Origin: an uncultured Paracoccaceae bacterium | Lineage (GTDB): Bacteria; Pseudomonadota; Alphaproteobacteria; Rhodobacterales; Rhodobacteraceae | Reading direction: 5' to 3' | NCBI GenBank assembly: GCA_947497185.1 | Contig: CANMFL010000002.1 | Span: 62,001 to 126,000 of the forward strand | Length of the DNA stretch: 64,000 nt | Shown: positions 18,190 through 25,892 of the stretch, one piece after another | Layout: the number at the start of each line of letters is the position of its first letter | How positions within the stretch are numbered: position 1 is the stretch's first letter | The notes under the pieces: model-generated | The model's database searches: none | Seen by the model: only the letters and a program-made list of their open reading frames with translations | Told to the model about the DNA's origin: nothing | Made by a program: the position numbers and the translations under genes

Positions 18190-19875
18190 TTATACCTCGT
18201 CGGCAAAGTGTTTCATCACCATCTTGATCGGGTTCGGGGCGGCTTGCCCCAGCCCGCAGATGCTGGCGTCGGTCATAGCGGTACACAGATCGGTTAACAG
18301 GGCCTTGTCCCATGTGTCGGCTTGCATCAGTTTGACCGCCTTTTCGCAGCCGACGCGGCAAGGAGTGCACTGGCCGCAGCTTTCGTCTTCGAAAAACCGT
18401 AGCATATTCAGCGCGGCGTCGCGGGCTTTGTCCTGATCCGATAGCACGACTACGGCAGCGGACCCGATGAAGGTGCCATGTGGTTGTAATGTATCGAAAT
18501 CCAGCGGAATATCGTTCATTGATGCGGGCAACAGACCGGACGACGGACCGCCAGGTTGATAGGCCTTGAAGGTGTGACCGTCTAACATGCCGCCCGCTGC
18601 GGCGATGATGTCGGTGATCGTTGAGCCTGCAGACAGCAGATAAACGCCCGGGTTTTGCACACGCCCAGAGACAGAGTAAGAGCGTAAGCCCTTGCGATCG
18701 TTCAGTTCTGTTCCATTCAGGCATTCGGGACCGTCGCGTAAAACGCGGGCCACCCAAAGTAAGGTTTCGACGTTGTGAACCAATGTTGGTCGGTTGAATA
18801 TGCCAACTTCGGCAACAAATGGCGGGCGGTGTCGTGGAATGCCGCGTTTGCCCTCGATGCTTTCAATCATCGCGGATTCTTCGCCGCAAATGTAGGCACC
18901 TGCACCGCGTCGCAGGTCGATGTAGCCTTCAGCGACGACGCCTGCCGATTCTAGTTCTTTGATTTCACGCCGTAAAATTTCAAGAACGGCAGGGTATTCA
19001 TCGCGCATGTAGATAAAGCAGGTGTCGGCTTCGACGGCCCACGCCGCGATTAACATGCCTTCGAGGAATAGATGCGGCGTGCGTTCGAGGTAAAAGCGGT
19101 CTTTGAAGGTGCCTGGTTCGCCTTCGTCGCCATTGACTGCCAGGTAGCGCGGACCTGCGTGATTGCGCACAAAGCCCCATTTTTTGCCCGACGGAAAGCC
19201 CGCGCCGCCCAATCCGCGAAGCCCGCTTTCGTGGATTTTATCTTGAACGGCTTCCCAGTCGCCGCGCTCTCGGAGTTCGGTTAGTTCAGTGTAACCGCCT
19301 GATGCCGCGTAAGTTTTATAGGTTTCGTAGTCGGGTAGGTGGGCATGCGTATTATCTTTGCCGATGGCGGCGGCTACTTTTTCAGGGGTGGCGTCGTCAA
19401 TATGATGATGGCCGATTTCCAAAACGGGTGCGGCGTCGCAACGGCCCATGCAGGGTGCACGCAAAACGCGCACTTCGCTTGGGTCGAGGCCGTCGTTCAA
19501 CGTCTTTTGCAAGGCTGCTGAACCGGCCAGTTCACACGATAGGGAATCGCAGACGCGGATGGTCAATGCTGGTGGTGGCGTTTCTCCTTCTTTGACCACA
19601 TCAAAATGGGCGTAAAAGGTTGCTACTTCGTAAACTTCTGCCTGCGACATGCGCATTTCTTCGGCCAAAGCGCGCAAGTGGGCGGCGGACAGGCAGCGGA
19701 ATTTGTCTTGAATTAAGTGTAAGAATTCAATCAACAAATCGGATCGGCGGGGGCGATCACCCAGTAATGCGCGGACGTCATCCCAAGCTTGTTCGTCCAA
19801 TTGACGACCTTTGGGAGTGTGCCGCCCTTTGCCTTTGCCTGATTTCCAAACGCCCTTTTTTTCGTCCAGCGCCAT
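18190..19875 (-). CDS. fused NuoE/NuoF-type subunit, NAD-dependent formate dehydrogenase beta-like (561 aa)
   Basis: The N-terminal ~160 residues are a NuoE/FdsG-like thioredoxin fold with the 2Fe-2S ligands Cys109, Cys114, Cys142 and Cys146. The rest is NuoF/FdsB-like: the FMN/NADH region RGLGGAGFPSGKKWGFVR and NGDEGEPGTFKDR, and the 4Fe-4S motif SCGQCTPCRVG plus DASICGLG. Such fusions are diaphorase subunits passing electrons from a molybdenum/tungsten formate dehydrogenase to NAD+. No formate dehydrogenase alpha subunit, FdhD or molybdenum gene adjoins it, so the partner must be elsewhere or different. Neighbours on both sides are on the plus strand, making it monocistronic. Confidence 0.88.
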   Translation of the reverse strand: MALDEKKGVWKSGKGKGRHTPKGRQLDEQAWDDVRALLGDRPRRSDLLIEFLHLIQDKFRCLSAAHLRALAEEMRMSQAEVYEVATFYAHFDVVKEGETPPPALTIRVCDSLSCELAGSAALQKTLNDGLDPSEVRVLRAPCMGRCDAAPVLEIGHHHIDDATPEKVAAAIGKDNTHAHLPDYETYKTYAASGGYTELTELRERGDWEAVQDKIHESGLRGLGGAGFPSGKKWGFVRNHAGPRYLAVNGDEGEPGTFKDRFYLERTPHLFLEGMLIAAWAVEADTCFIYMRDEYPAVLEILRREIKELESAGVVAEGYIDLRRGAGAYICGEESAMIESIEGKRGIPRHRPPFVAEVGIFNRPTLVHNVETLLWVARVLRDGPECLNGTELNDRKGLRSYSVSGRVQNPGVYLLSAGSTITDIIAAAGGMLDGHTFKAYQPGGPSSGLLPASMNDIPLDFDTLQPHGTFIGSAAVVVLSDQDKARDAALNMLRFFEDESCGQCTPCRVGCEKAVKLMQADTWDKALLTDLCTAMTDASICGLGQAAPNPIKMVMKHFADEV

Positions 19876-20060
19876 GGTGTATCCCCTTAATTTTGTTGAC
19901 CCTTTATAGTCGTTGGCAAAGCCGCAACACTACGGAAAAGCGACGTCTGATCGCCCAGAGGCGTATCGATTGGGTTCCTATCGGCGCAAAGTTGTTAAGA
20001 TACGACGCATTTGCCGCGAAATTCACTGGCACTTAAGGTTTGAGCGGTTAGAAATGGCGC

Positions 20061-21083
20061 ATGTTTTTGTTTGTACTCTCAACCTGTTTGCCTGCGGCCT
20101 TGATCGTTGCCGCTACTATTTTCGCTGGACCTTGGCCGGTGCTGGCGGTCTTGTCGCTAACGGTGATGGTCTGGGGGCTCGATCATTTCGTCGCAAAAGT
20201 GTCGGTTCCGCTGAACGAACGGTCAAGCCGGACGGCTGACATCTTGTCTGCGCTACTTGCCATTGTGCATTTTGGGCTGTTGCCGCTGGTCATCTGGGCC
20301 ATGTCGGGGGACGTGTTATCAAGCATCGATAAGATATTTTTGTTTTTCGCGAGCGGCACGTTTTTTGGTCAAATCAGCAATTCAAATGCGCATGAACTGA
20401 TCCACCGACGCACCCGAGGATTGTTTCGTTTGGGCAAGTGGGTGTATATTTCGCTGCTGCATGGGCAGCATGTGTCGTCGCATTTATTGGTGCATCATCA
20501 ATATGTTGGCACGCGACAGGATCCGAGTACGTCGCGCTTGGGCGAAAGTTATTATCGTTATGCGTACCGGGCGTGGCTCGGCGAAATTCGGGTTGGTTTT
20601 CATGCCGAGGCCAAGCGTTTGCGCAGCGTGCAACGCTCACCTTTGGGAAATCCATATCTGGTCTACGCGCTTGGTTCGCTTGGCGTGCTTGTCGTTTCCT
20701 ATATGATTGGCGGACTTGTCGGGGTGATTTGGCATGTCGCCCTTGCCAGTTTTGCGCAGCAACAATTGTTGCTTTGTGACTATGTGCAACACTATGGTTT
20801 AGAACGTAAAATCGCGGATAATGGAAAACCTGAACCTGTCGGTGACACCCATAGTTGGAACGCGCCGCAATGGTATTCGTCCGGTATGATGTTGAACGCG
20901 CCGCGCCATTCTGACCATCATGCGCATCCATCGCGGCCTTACACGATGTTGGATTTGCCGTCTGATGGGCCGATGTTGCCGCGATCATTGCCGGTTATGG
21001 CGACGCTTGCGCTCTTTCCGCGACCTTGGCGGCGGGTGATGGACCGGCGGGCGCGGGACTGGAAAGATGCCACGGCCCTGTGA
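20061..21083 (+). CDS. alkB: alkane 1-monooxygenase-like membrane di-iron hydroxylase (AlkB family, 340 aa)
   Basis: Integral membrane fatty-acid-hydroxylase-type protein with about six hydrophobic segments. The histidine clusters of AlkB are present: NSNAHELIHRR (residues ~107-117), HVSSHLLVHHQYVG (~137-150), YVQHYGLER (241-249) and NAPRHSDHHAHPSRPY (279-294). These bind the di-iron centre that oxidises terminal methyl groups of medium-chain alkanes with electrons from rubredoxin. The second box lacks the usual EHxxGHH form, so substrate range may differ. There is no ribosome site of note at 20061. No rubredoxin gene adjoins. Confidence 0.88.
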   Translation: MFLFVLSTCLPAALIVAATIFAGPWPVLAVLSLTVMVWGLDHFVAKVSVPLNERSSRTADILSALLAIVHFGLLPLVIWAMSGDVLSSIDKIFLFFASGTFFGQISNSNAHELIHRRTRGLFRLGKWVYISLLHGQHVSSHLLVHHQYVGTRQDPSTSRLGESYYRYAYRAWLGEIRVGFHAEAKRLRSVQRSPLGNPYLVYALGSLGVLVVSYMIGGLVGVIWHVALASFAQQQLLLCDYVQHYGLERKIADNGKPEPVGDTHSWNAPQWYSSGMMLNAPRHSDHHAHPSRPYTMLDLPSDGPMLPRSLPVMATLALFPRPWRRVMDRRARDWKDATAL

Positions 21084-21117
21084 TACGCGTGTCGAAACGG
21101 ATCAACGGACGACAGCC

Positions 21118-21507
21118 ATGCGGATTCTTGCGATCATTTTTACCTTAATGGCGGCTCCGACTTTCGCCGAAGAGCCGATGAGTGCTGCCGAATTTGATGC
21201 GTTTGTAACCGGTCGCATCGTCAGCTTCGGGACTGAGGGCAATCCGGGCTTTGGTGTTGAGCAATATTTGGACGACCAGCGGGTGATTTGGTCGCCGGGC
21301 AATGGCACCTGCACAAATGGCGTTTGGTACGAGAGCAAAGGTGATATTTGTTTTCGTTATGATGGTGATCCTGAACCTAAATGTTGGGCGATTTACCGCG
21401 AGGGCGACGGGATGCGCGCGATCTACACCACGCGACCTGACACGACAGTGATTTTCGAAACAGAGGCTTATAGCGTGCCGCTGATTTGCGATGGTCTTTC
21501 GTCTTGA
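21118..21507 (+). CDS. small secreted protein, unknown (129 aa)
   Basis: The N-terminus MRILAIIFTLMAAPTFA is a cleavable signal peptide (cleavage after about residue 18). The mature part has four Cys (GTCTNGVW, DICFRY, PKCWAIYR, LICDG), suggesting two disulfides in the periplasm, and a beta-rich, acidic composition. I do not recognise a family. The start at 21118 is chosen for the signal sequence; the frame continues upstream into alkB without one. It starts 35 bp after alkB and may be co-transcribed. Confidence 0.65.
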   Translation: MRILAIIFTLMAAPTFAEEPMSAAEFDAFVTGRIVSFGTEGNPGFGVEQYLDDQRVIWSPGNGTCTNGVWYESKGDICFRYDGDPEPKCWAIYREGDGMRAIYTTRPDTTVIFETEAYSVPLICDGLSS

Positions 21508-21534
21508 AGCCGTACTGCAAACGGTCGCGTCCAC

Positions 21535-22437
21535 ATGGGTGACTGGCTGGTATCTATCGCCGGAACGCCGGAAGGTGCCCGACTTGCCACTTTTTTCGCG
21601 CTGTTTTCTGCCGTTGCTCATGCGGTGTTTGGTGCGTTGCAAAAGGGGCGTCACGACCCGTGGATGACACGCGGCGCGATTGATTTTTGGCTCGCGGTTT
21701 TGTCTGCTCCAGTGGCATTGTTCCTCGTGCCGTGGCCGAACCAAACGACAGCGATATTGCTGCTCGGTGCTGTGATTATCCACTTAGCTTACAAGGTTAC
21801 AATGGCGCTGGCCTACGAAAAAGCAGCCTATACAGTGGTTTATCCGGTAGTACGGGGCACTGGACCATTGGTCACAGTGATCGCCGCGACGATGTTTTTC
21901 AACGAACATTTCTCACTGGTCCAGTGGTTGGGCGTGGCGTGTTTATCTGGTGGGATTTTGTTACTGGCGCTACGCAATCTGGCCGAGGAAACACTGGACC
22001 AGTATACGTTAAAACTAGGATTGAGCTGGGCGATCTTGGGCGGCATTTTAGTTGCGATTTATACGACCTACGACGCCTATGGTATTCGTCAATCCCCTGA
22101 TCCGTTTACGTTTTTGGCGTGGTTCTTTTTCGTGACCGCGTTTGACATGCCGCTGATTGCGGTCTGGCGTTACCGCCGGATGGTTAACCCGCCGGATTTA
22201 GGCCCCCTGTTGCAACGCGGGTTTTGGGGTGCGTTGATTGCATGGCTTAGTTTTGGCGGCGTGATGTTGGCCACACGGCTGGGCAAAGTTGGCGAGGCGG
22301 CGGTGCTGCGCGAAACATCTACTGTGTTTGCGGCCCTGATCGGATGGTTCATTCTGGGCGAAAAGGTCGGGCCGCGCCGGCTGTTTTTGATGTCGCTGAT
22401 CGCGCTGGGCGCTGTGATCGTTGAGCTGGGTGGGTAA
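21535..22437 (+). CDS. EamA/DMT-family membrane transporter (300 aa)
   Basis: About ten transmembrane segments in two repeated halves typical of EamA exporters; the end of each half shows the characteristic stretch (RGTGPLVTVIAATMFFNEHF and RETSTVFAALIGWFILGE). Substrate cannot be predicted; the family exports amino acids and metabolites. It begins 28 bp after the secreted-protein gene and is followed 51 bp later by yciB, so the four plus-strand genes from alkB may form a loose operon. Confidence 0.88.
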   Translation: MGDWLVSIAGTPEGARLATFFALFSAVAHAVFGALQKGRHDPWMTRGAIDFWLAVLSAPVALFLVPWPNQTTAILLLGAVIIHLAYKVTMALAYEKAAYTVVYPVVRGTGPLVTVIAATMFFNEHFSLVQWLGVACLSGGILLLALRNLAEETLDQYTLKLGLSWAILGGILVAIYTTYDAYGIRQSPDPFTFLAWFFFVTAFDMPLIAVWRYRRMVNPPDLGPLLQRGFWGALIAWLSFGGVMLATRLGKVGEAAVLRETSTVFAALIGWFILGEKVGPRRLFLMSLIALGAVIVELGG

Positions 22438-22488
22438 CAGATGCGTTTTCGGGCTGGCGTCGCGGGATGCTTGGGGTAAAACGAGCGT

Positions 22489-23094
22489 ATGAATACCAAA
22501 CCTATCAACCCGATCCTAAAGCAAGTCCTTGAACTGGGGCCGACGCTTGTCTTTTTCCTGATTTATCTGCGGATCAAAGACGATACATTCACGTTCGCTG
22601 GCACCGAATATTCCGGCTTTATTGTCGCCACGCTTGTATTCGTTCCGATCCTGTTGCTCGCGATGGGGTCATTGTGGGCGCTGACCAAGTCGATCAGCCG
22701 GATGCAGGTTTTTACCGCATTTATGGTGATTTTCTTTGGCGCTTTGACGGCATATTTCAACGATGAGCGGTTCTTCAAAATGAAAACCTCCATCGTTTAT
22801 GGCTGTTTTGCGGTCATTCTCGGTATCGGTTTGCTACGCGGTCGCAGCTATCTGGAATGGGTGATGGGGGATTTCTTGCCGATGAAAGACGAAGGTTGGA
22901 TGATCCTGACCAAGCGGATCACGGTGATGTTCATCGCCCTTGCGATTGCTAACGAATTTATCTGGCGTACACAGTCGACAGAGCTGTGGGTCAAGCTAGA
23001 AACATTTGCGTTTCCAGCAGTTCTGTTTCTCTTTCTCTGGTCGCAAATCGTTGGTTTGCAACGGTTCCTGATCGAACCAGAAAGCGAAAGTTGA
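22489..23094 (+). CDS. yciB: YciB/IspZ inner-membrane-spanning protein (septation protein A family)
   Basis: 201-aa protein with five or so transmembrane helices. Family landmarks include LKQVLELGPTLVFFLIYLR near the N-terminus, FFGALTAYFNDERFFKMKTS in the middle and IANEFIWRTQSTELWVKLET toward the C-terminus. YciB is linked to cell-envelope and division-site integrity in enterobacteria and related to intracellular-spread genes in Shigella. Its stop codon abuts the convergent PilZ-gene stop with no spacer. Confidence 0.93.
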   Translation: MNTKPINPILKQVLELGPTLVFFLIYLRIKDDTFTFAGTEYSGFIVATLVFVPILLLAMGSLWALTKSISRMQVFTAFMVIFFGALTAYFNDERFFKMKTSIVYGCFAVILGIGLLRGRSYLEWVMGDFLPMKDEGWMILTKRITVMFIALAIANEFIWRTQSTELWVKLETFAFPAVLFLFLWSQIVGLQRFLIEPESES

Positions 23095-23415
23095 TTAATG
23101 CCGATAGCAGTCCGACGTATATGACGTCGGCATCTTCGGATCGCGGTAACGCATCATATTCAGATACTTTGGCTGGATCGGGCGATTGAACACCACGCCT
23201 GTACGGCTGTTCGCGGCCCATTTGACTGTGGCGACATTGGCATCATCACTGCCGCGTAGCACAACAGCCTCGCCAACAGGGACGCCCGTCAGGCCTGCAA
23301 CGCAGGCACCAGCTTCGTTGATATCAACAATATAGGCGACCTGTGGGCCGCCGGGGCGGATAACATGCACGGGAATGTGCGTCTGGTAGCGGTGTGGTCG
23401 TGACGGATATTTCAT
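23095..23415 (-). CDS. PilZ-domain protein, predicted c-di-GMP receptor (106 aa)
   Basis: Single-domain PilZ-like protein. The N-terminal arginine motif (SRPHRYQTHIPVHV; Arg-x-x-Arg) and the D-x-N-x-x-G turn (VDINEAGACV) match the c-di-GMP-binding signature in reduced form. The remainder is a small beta-barrel (TVKWAANSRTGVVFNRPI) with a short basic tail. It has a TTAA-N7-TTAA site starting 42 bp upstream of its start codon (23457-23471). PilZ adaptors control motility, secretion or exopolysaccharide production; the partner is unknown. Confidence 0.75.
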   Translation of the reverse strand: MKYPSRPHRYQTHIPVHVIRPGGPQVAYIVDINEAGACVAGLTGVPVGEAVVLRGSDDANVATVKWAANSRTGVVFNRPIQPKYLNMMRYRDPKMPTSYTSDCYRH

Positions 23416-23456
23416 GTATTGCCCTTTCAGCTTGCGATGCTTTTAGACAAATTCAC

Positions 23457-23471
23457 TTAAATACGCGTTAA
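23457..23471. promoter_or_regulatory. TTAA-N7-TTAA site, candidate CtrA box
   Basis: TTAA-ATACGCG-TTAA is a perfect match to the CtrA-binding consensus of alphaproteobacteria. It lies 42 bp upstream of the PilZ gene start and in the divergent region shared with the lipoprotein gene. Two adjacent GANTC sites (GACTCGACTC, 23543-23552) and a 12-bp palindrome TGAGATATCTCA (23479-23490) lie nearby. Binding is inferred. Confidence 0.55.
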
Positions 23472-23606
23472 TTGCCGCTGAGATATCTCACAATTTATGG
23501 ACGTCGGATTACTGGCTGTGCGACTTGTCAAAATGGCGAAAAGACTCGACTCGTTAACGTATTCGCTGCACAAAACTGTGAACTCCAAAAAATCAGAGGT
23601 CTTATC

Positions 23607-24251
23607 ATGCTTGTTCGCTCCATACTTTTGACGTCCGTTGCTTTGAGCCTTGCCGCTTGTGGGGGCAGCAGCAGCAGCGGTCCTTCGTTCAGCGAGTTGC
23701 AGCAGGATCTTGAAGATTCAGCATTCTTTACCCTTGGTGAAGACGATGGCATTGACGTTGCTAGCTTTGCGTCGTTGAAGGCGGCTGGCGGTGCTACCTA
23801 CGCGGGGCAAACGGCTATTTATCTGGATATCACGGATCCCGATGTCGATACTCCAGCAGGTGATTATCCGACACCTACATTGCTGGGCGAACTCGCCTTG
23901 CAGACCTCGTTTGCAGACGATGCAGGTACGCTGACGGGCAATATGCGCAACTTTGTTGATAGCGATGAAAACGCAAAATCGGGTACAATTAGCATCATCG
24001 ACGGCGAAATCCGTAACGAAGAGGGTGGTAATATTTTTGCGGCCGTGTTCGATGGAACTCTGAGCGGCGCAGGGGCCGGAAGCCGTGATTACGACGGTGT
24101 AACGGTCGGCGTTATATCGGAGGAAGGCGATCTGGTCGCCATCGGTGTTGGCGGCACGTTTGCAGGTGGATCGAGCATTCCGGCGGACCTCGAGACCATC
24201 GACGATCTCGAGCCGGAATACCTGATGATCCTAAGCGCCAGCGAAAACTAA
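23607..24251 (+). CDS. putative surface or outer-membrane lipoprotein (214 aa)
   Basis: Lipoprotein signal ending in LSLAACGG (Cys18) followed by a Ser/Gly linker. The mature part is acidic and Gly-rich with repeated short beta-strands; the C-terminal pattern (IFAAVFDGTLSGAGAGS ... VGVGGTFAGGSS) recalls the beta-barrel domain of transferrin-binding-protein-B-like lipoproteins, but this is only a resemblance. The start at 23607 is selected because it gives the lipoprotein signal; the frame is open upstream without signal features. A good terminator follows at 24273. Confidence 0.65.
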   Translation: MLVRSILLTSVALSLAACGGSSSSGPSFSELQQDLEDSAFFTLGEDDGIDVASFASLKAAGGATYAGQTAIYLDITDPDVDTPAGDYPTPTLLGELALQTSFADDAGTLTGNMRNFVDSDENAKSGTISIIDGEIRNEEGGNIFAAVFDGTLSGAGAGSRDYDGVTVGVISEEGDLVAIGVGGTFAGGSSIPADLETIDDLEPEYLMILSASEN

Positions 24252-24272
24252 ACTGACTACATGACGACAACG

Positions 24273-24297
24273 GGGCTGCCATTCGGCGGCCCTTTTT
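24273..24297 (+). terminator. intrinsic terminator after the lipoprotein gene
   Basis: GGGCTGCC-ATTC-GGCGGCCC (24273-24292) forms an 8-bp stem with one G-U pair, followed by TTTTT at 24293-24297. It lies 21 bp after the stop codon and separates the lipoprotein gene from the riboswitch leader. Confidence 0.85.
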
Positions 24298-24341
24298 GTG
24301 AACACTGGTTGACCTTGCTGTTGGCGCTGACTATCGACGCG

Positions 24342-24395
24342 GCGTGGCGATTTGTTACCGGATTGCGGGCCACGTTAAAGAAACCGCTAAAAAGG
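24342..24395 (+). ncRNA. SAM-II riboswitch upstream of metZ
   Basis: A strong match to the SAM-II class from memory of its conserved core. Stem P1 is CGTGGC (24343-24348) pairing with GCCACG (24369-24374). The loop contains GATTTGTTACCGGATTGC. The 3' segment CGCTAAAAAGG (24385-24394) holds the invariant pseudoknot strand GCTAAAAAGG. SAM-II binds S-adenosylmethionine and lowers expression of methionine genes in alphaproteobacteria. It lies 83 nt before the metZ start. Downstream, CCTCGA (24411-24416) can pair with TCGGGG (24430-24435) just before TTTTGCTTT, a possible terminator-type expression platform. Confidence 0.9.
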
Positions 24396-24477
24396 CTGCG
24401 GGTTTTGAACCTCGATGCCTTGCCCGGTGTCGGGGTTTTGCTTTGAAAAGCGCCCCCTGATGAGAAAGAACTAACAT

Positions 24478-25665
24478 ATGTCCAACACATCAAACTGGTC
24501 GCGCCGCACCAAAGCCATTCATGCGGGCGTTCGCCGCAGCCAATATGGCGAAGTGTCCGAGGCGATTTTCCTGACCCAAGGGTTTGTCTACGAGACCGCA
24601 GAAGACGCCGAGCAGCGCTTTATCAAGATCGAAGGCGACGAATTTATCTACGCGCGCTACGGCAACCCGACGCTCGCGATGTTCGAAGACCGGATGGCTG
24701 CATTAGAGGGGGCCGAGGCGGGCTTTGCCTGTGCGTCTGGCATGGCGGCTGTAAACGGCGCGTTAATGTCGCTTGTCAAAGCAGGCGATCATGTGGTGTC
24801 GTCACGGGCCTTGTTCGGGTCGTGTTTGTACATCCTCGAAGACATTCTCGCGCGGTTCGGCGTCGAAGTGACCTTGGTCGATGGTCGCGATCTTGATGCT
24901 TGGCAGGCGGCGATCCGTCCTGACACGGCGTTGGTGTTCCTCGAAAGCATCTCTAATCCGGTGATGGAAGTCATCGACCTGAAAGCCGTCGCCGATATGG
25001 CGCACGCTGCCGGCGCAATGGTCGTCGTCGATAATGTCTTTGCCACGCCGACCTATTCCTACGCGATCGAAGCGGGCGCTGATCTGGTTGTTTATTCGAC
25101 CACGAAACACGTGGACGGGCAGGGGCGTTGTCTGGGCGGAATCATTCTGGGAAAACGCGATATCGTGCGCGGTCCGGTTGAATCCTACCTCAAACATACC
25201 GGCGGGGCGATGTCGCCGTTTAACGCTTGGGTCATGCTGAAATCGCTTGATACCCTGGACCTGCGTGTTGATGCGCAATGCGACACGGCTGAAATCCTTG
25301 CCAATGGTCTGGCGGGCCATCCGAAATTGGACAAAGTGATCTATCCCGGTCACCCGTCGCATCCGCAATATGAACTCGCGCAGAGCCAAAGCAAACGTGG
25401 CGGTACAGTGCTGGCGATTGACGTCAAAGGCGGCAAGGCAGAGGCGTTTCGTTTTCTTAATGCGCTCGAAATCTTTACGATGTCGAACAACTTTGCCGAT
25501 ACTAAATCCATCGTGACCCATCCGGCGACCACGACACATCAACGCCTTGCGCCTGAACATCGGGCCGAGTTGGGGATCAGCGACGGAGTTGTGCGCGTAT
25601 CGTGCGGTCTCGAAGACCCAAACGACTTGCTGGCCGATCTACAAAAGGCGCTGGACGCGATCTAA
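24478..25665 (+). CDS. metZ: O-succinylhomoserine sulfhydrylase
   Basis: PLP enzyme of the Cys/Met metabolism family that makes homocysteine from O-succinyl- (or acetyl-) homoserine and sulfide. Landmarks: IYARYGNPT near residue 60, ACASGMAAVNGAL, VVVDNVFATP and the PLP lysine in VYSTTKHVDGQGRCLGG. Length 395 aa is typical of MetZ. It is controlled by the SAM-II riboswitch in its leader, which fits the methionine role. A strong hairpin without a T-run follows the stop codon. Confidence 0.95.
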   Translation: MSNTSNWSRRTKAIHAGVRRSQYGEVSEAIFLTQGFVYETAEDAEQRFIKIEGDEFIYARYGNPTLAMFEDRMAALEGAEAGFACASGMAAVNGALMSLVKAGDHVVSSRALFGSCLYILEDILARFGVEVTLVDGRDLDAWQAAIRPDTALVFLESISNPVMEVIDLKAVADMAHAAGAMVVVDNVFATPTYSYAIEAGADLVVYSTTKHVDGQGRCLGGIILGKRDIVRGPVESYLKHTGGAMSPFNAWVMLKSLDTLDLRVDAQCDTAEILANGLAGHPKLDKVIYPGHPSHPQYELAQSQSKRGGTVLAIDVKGGKAEAFRFLNALEIFTMSNNFADTKSIVTHPATTTHQRLAPEHRAELGISDGVVRVSCGLEDPNDLLADLQKALDAI

Positions 25666-25670
25666 ACACT

Positions 25671-25701
25671 GCCGGAACACGTCATTTCGGCGTGTTCCGG
25701 C
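25671..25701 (+). terminator. 11-bp hairpin after metZ
   Basis: GCCGGAACACG (25671-25681) pairs perfectly with CGTGTTCCGGC (25691-25701) around a 9-nt loop, 5 bp after the metZ stop. There is no downstream T-run, so it may terminate weakly, be Rho-assisted or protect the mRNA 3' end. Confidence 0.55.
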
Positions 25702-25892
25702 CTAAATCCGTCGAAAAAGAAGGGTGCGCTCAGGTTTCACATGGCTATGCTGGGCGAACTTGTACCTTCGAAAGTTTCTGTTTCATGTCTGATCCAACCG
25801 ACGCGATGGCGCGTATCTTAACTGGTATCAGTGGAAAGCTGTCACAATCGTCCGATACAACTGCGGCGGGTGATCAGCAGGGGGACGCGGCC

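Noticed and set aside
24261..24446. Short 61-codon open frame after the lipoprotein gene
   Set aside because: It overlaps the intrinsic terminator and the SAM-II riboswitch, and has no ribosome site, so it is not coding.
25785..25892. Upstream ATG extending folE2 by 36 residues
   Set aside because: No ribosome site at 25785, and the added residues do not resemble FolE2 proteins; ATG 25893 has a good AGGGGGA site.
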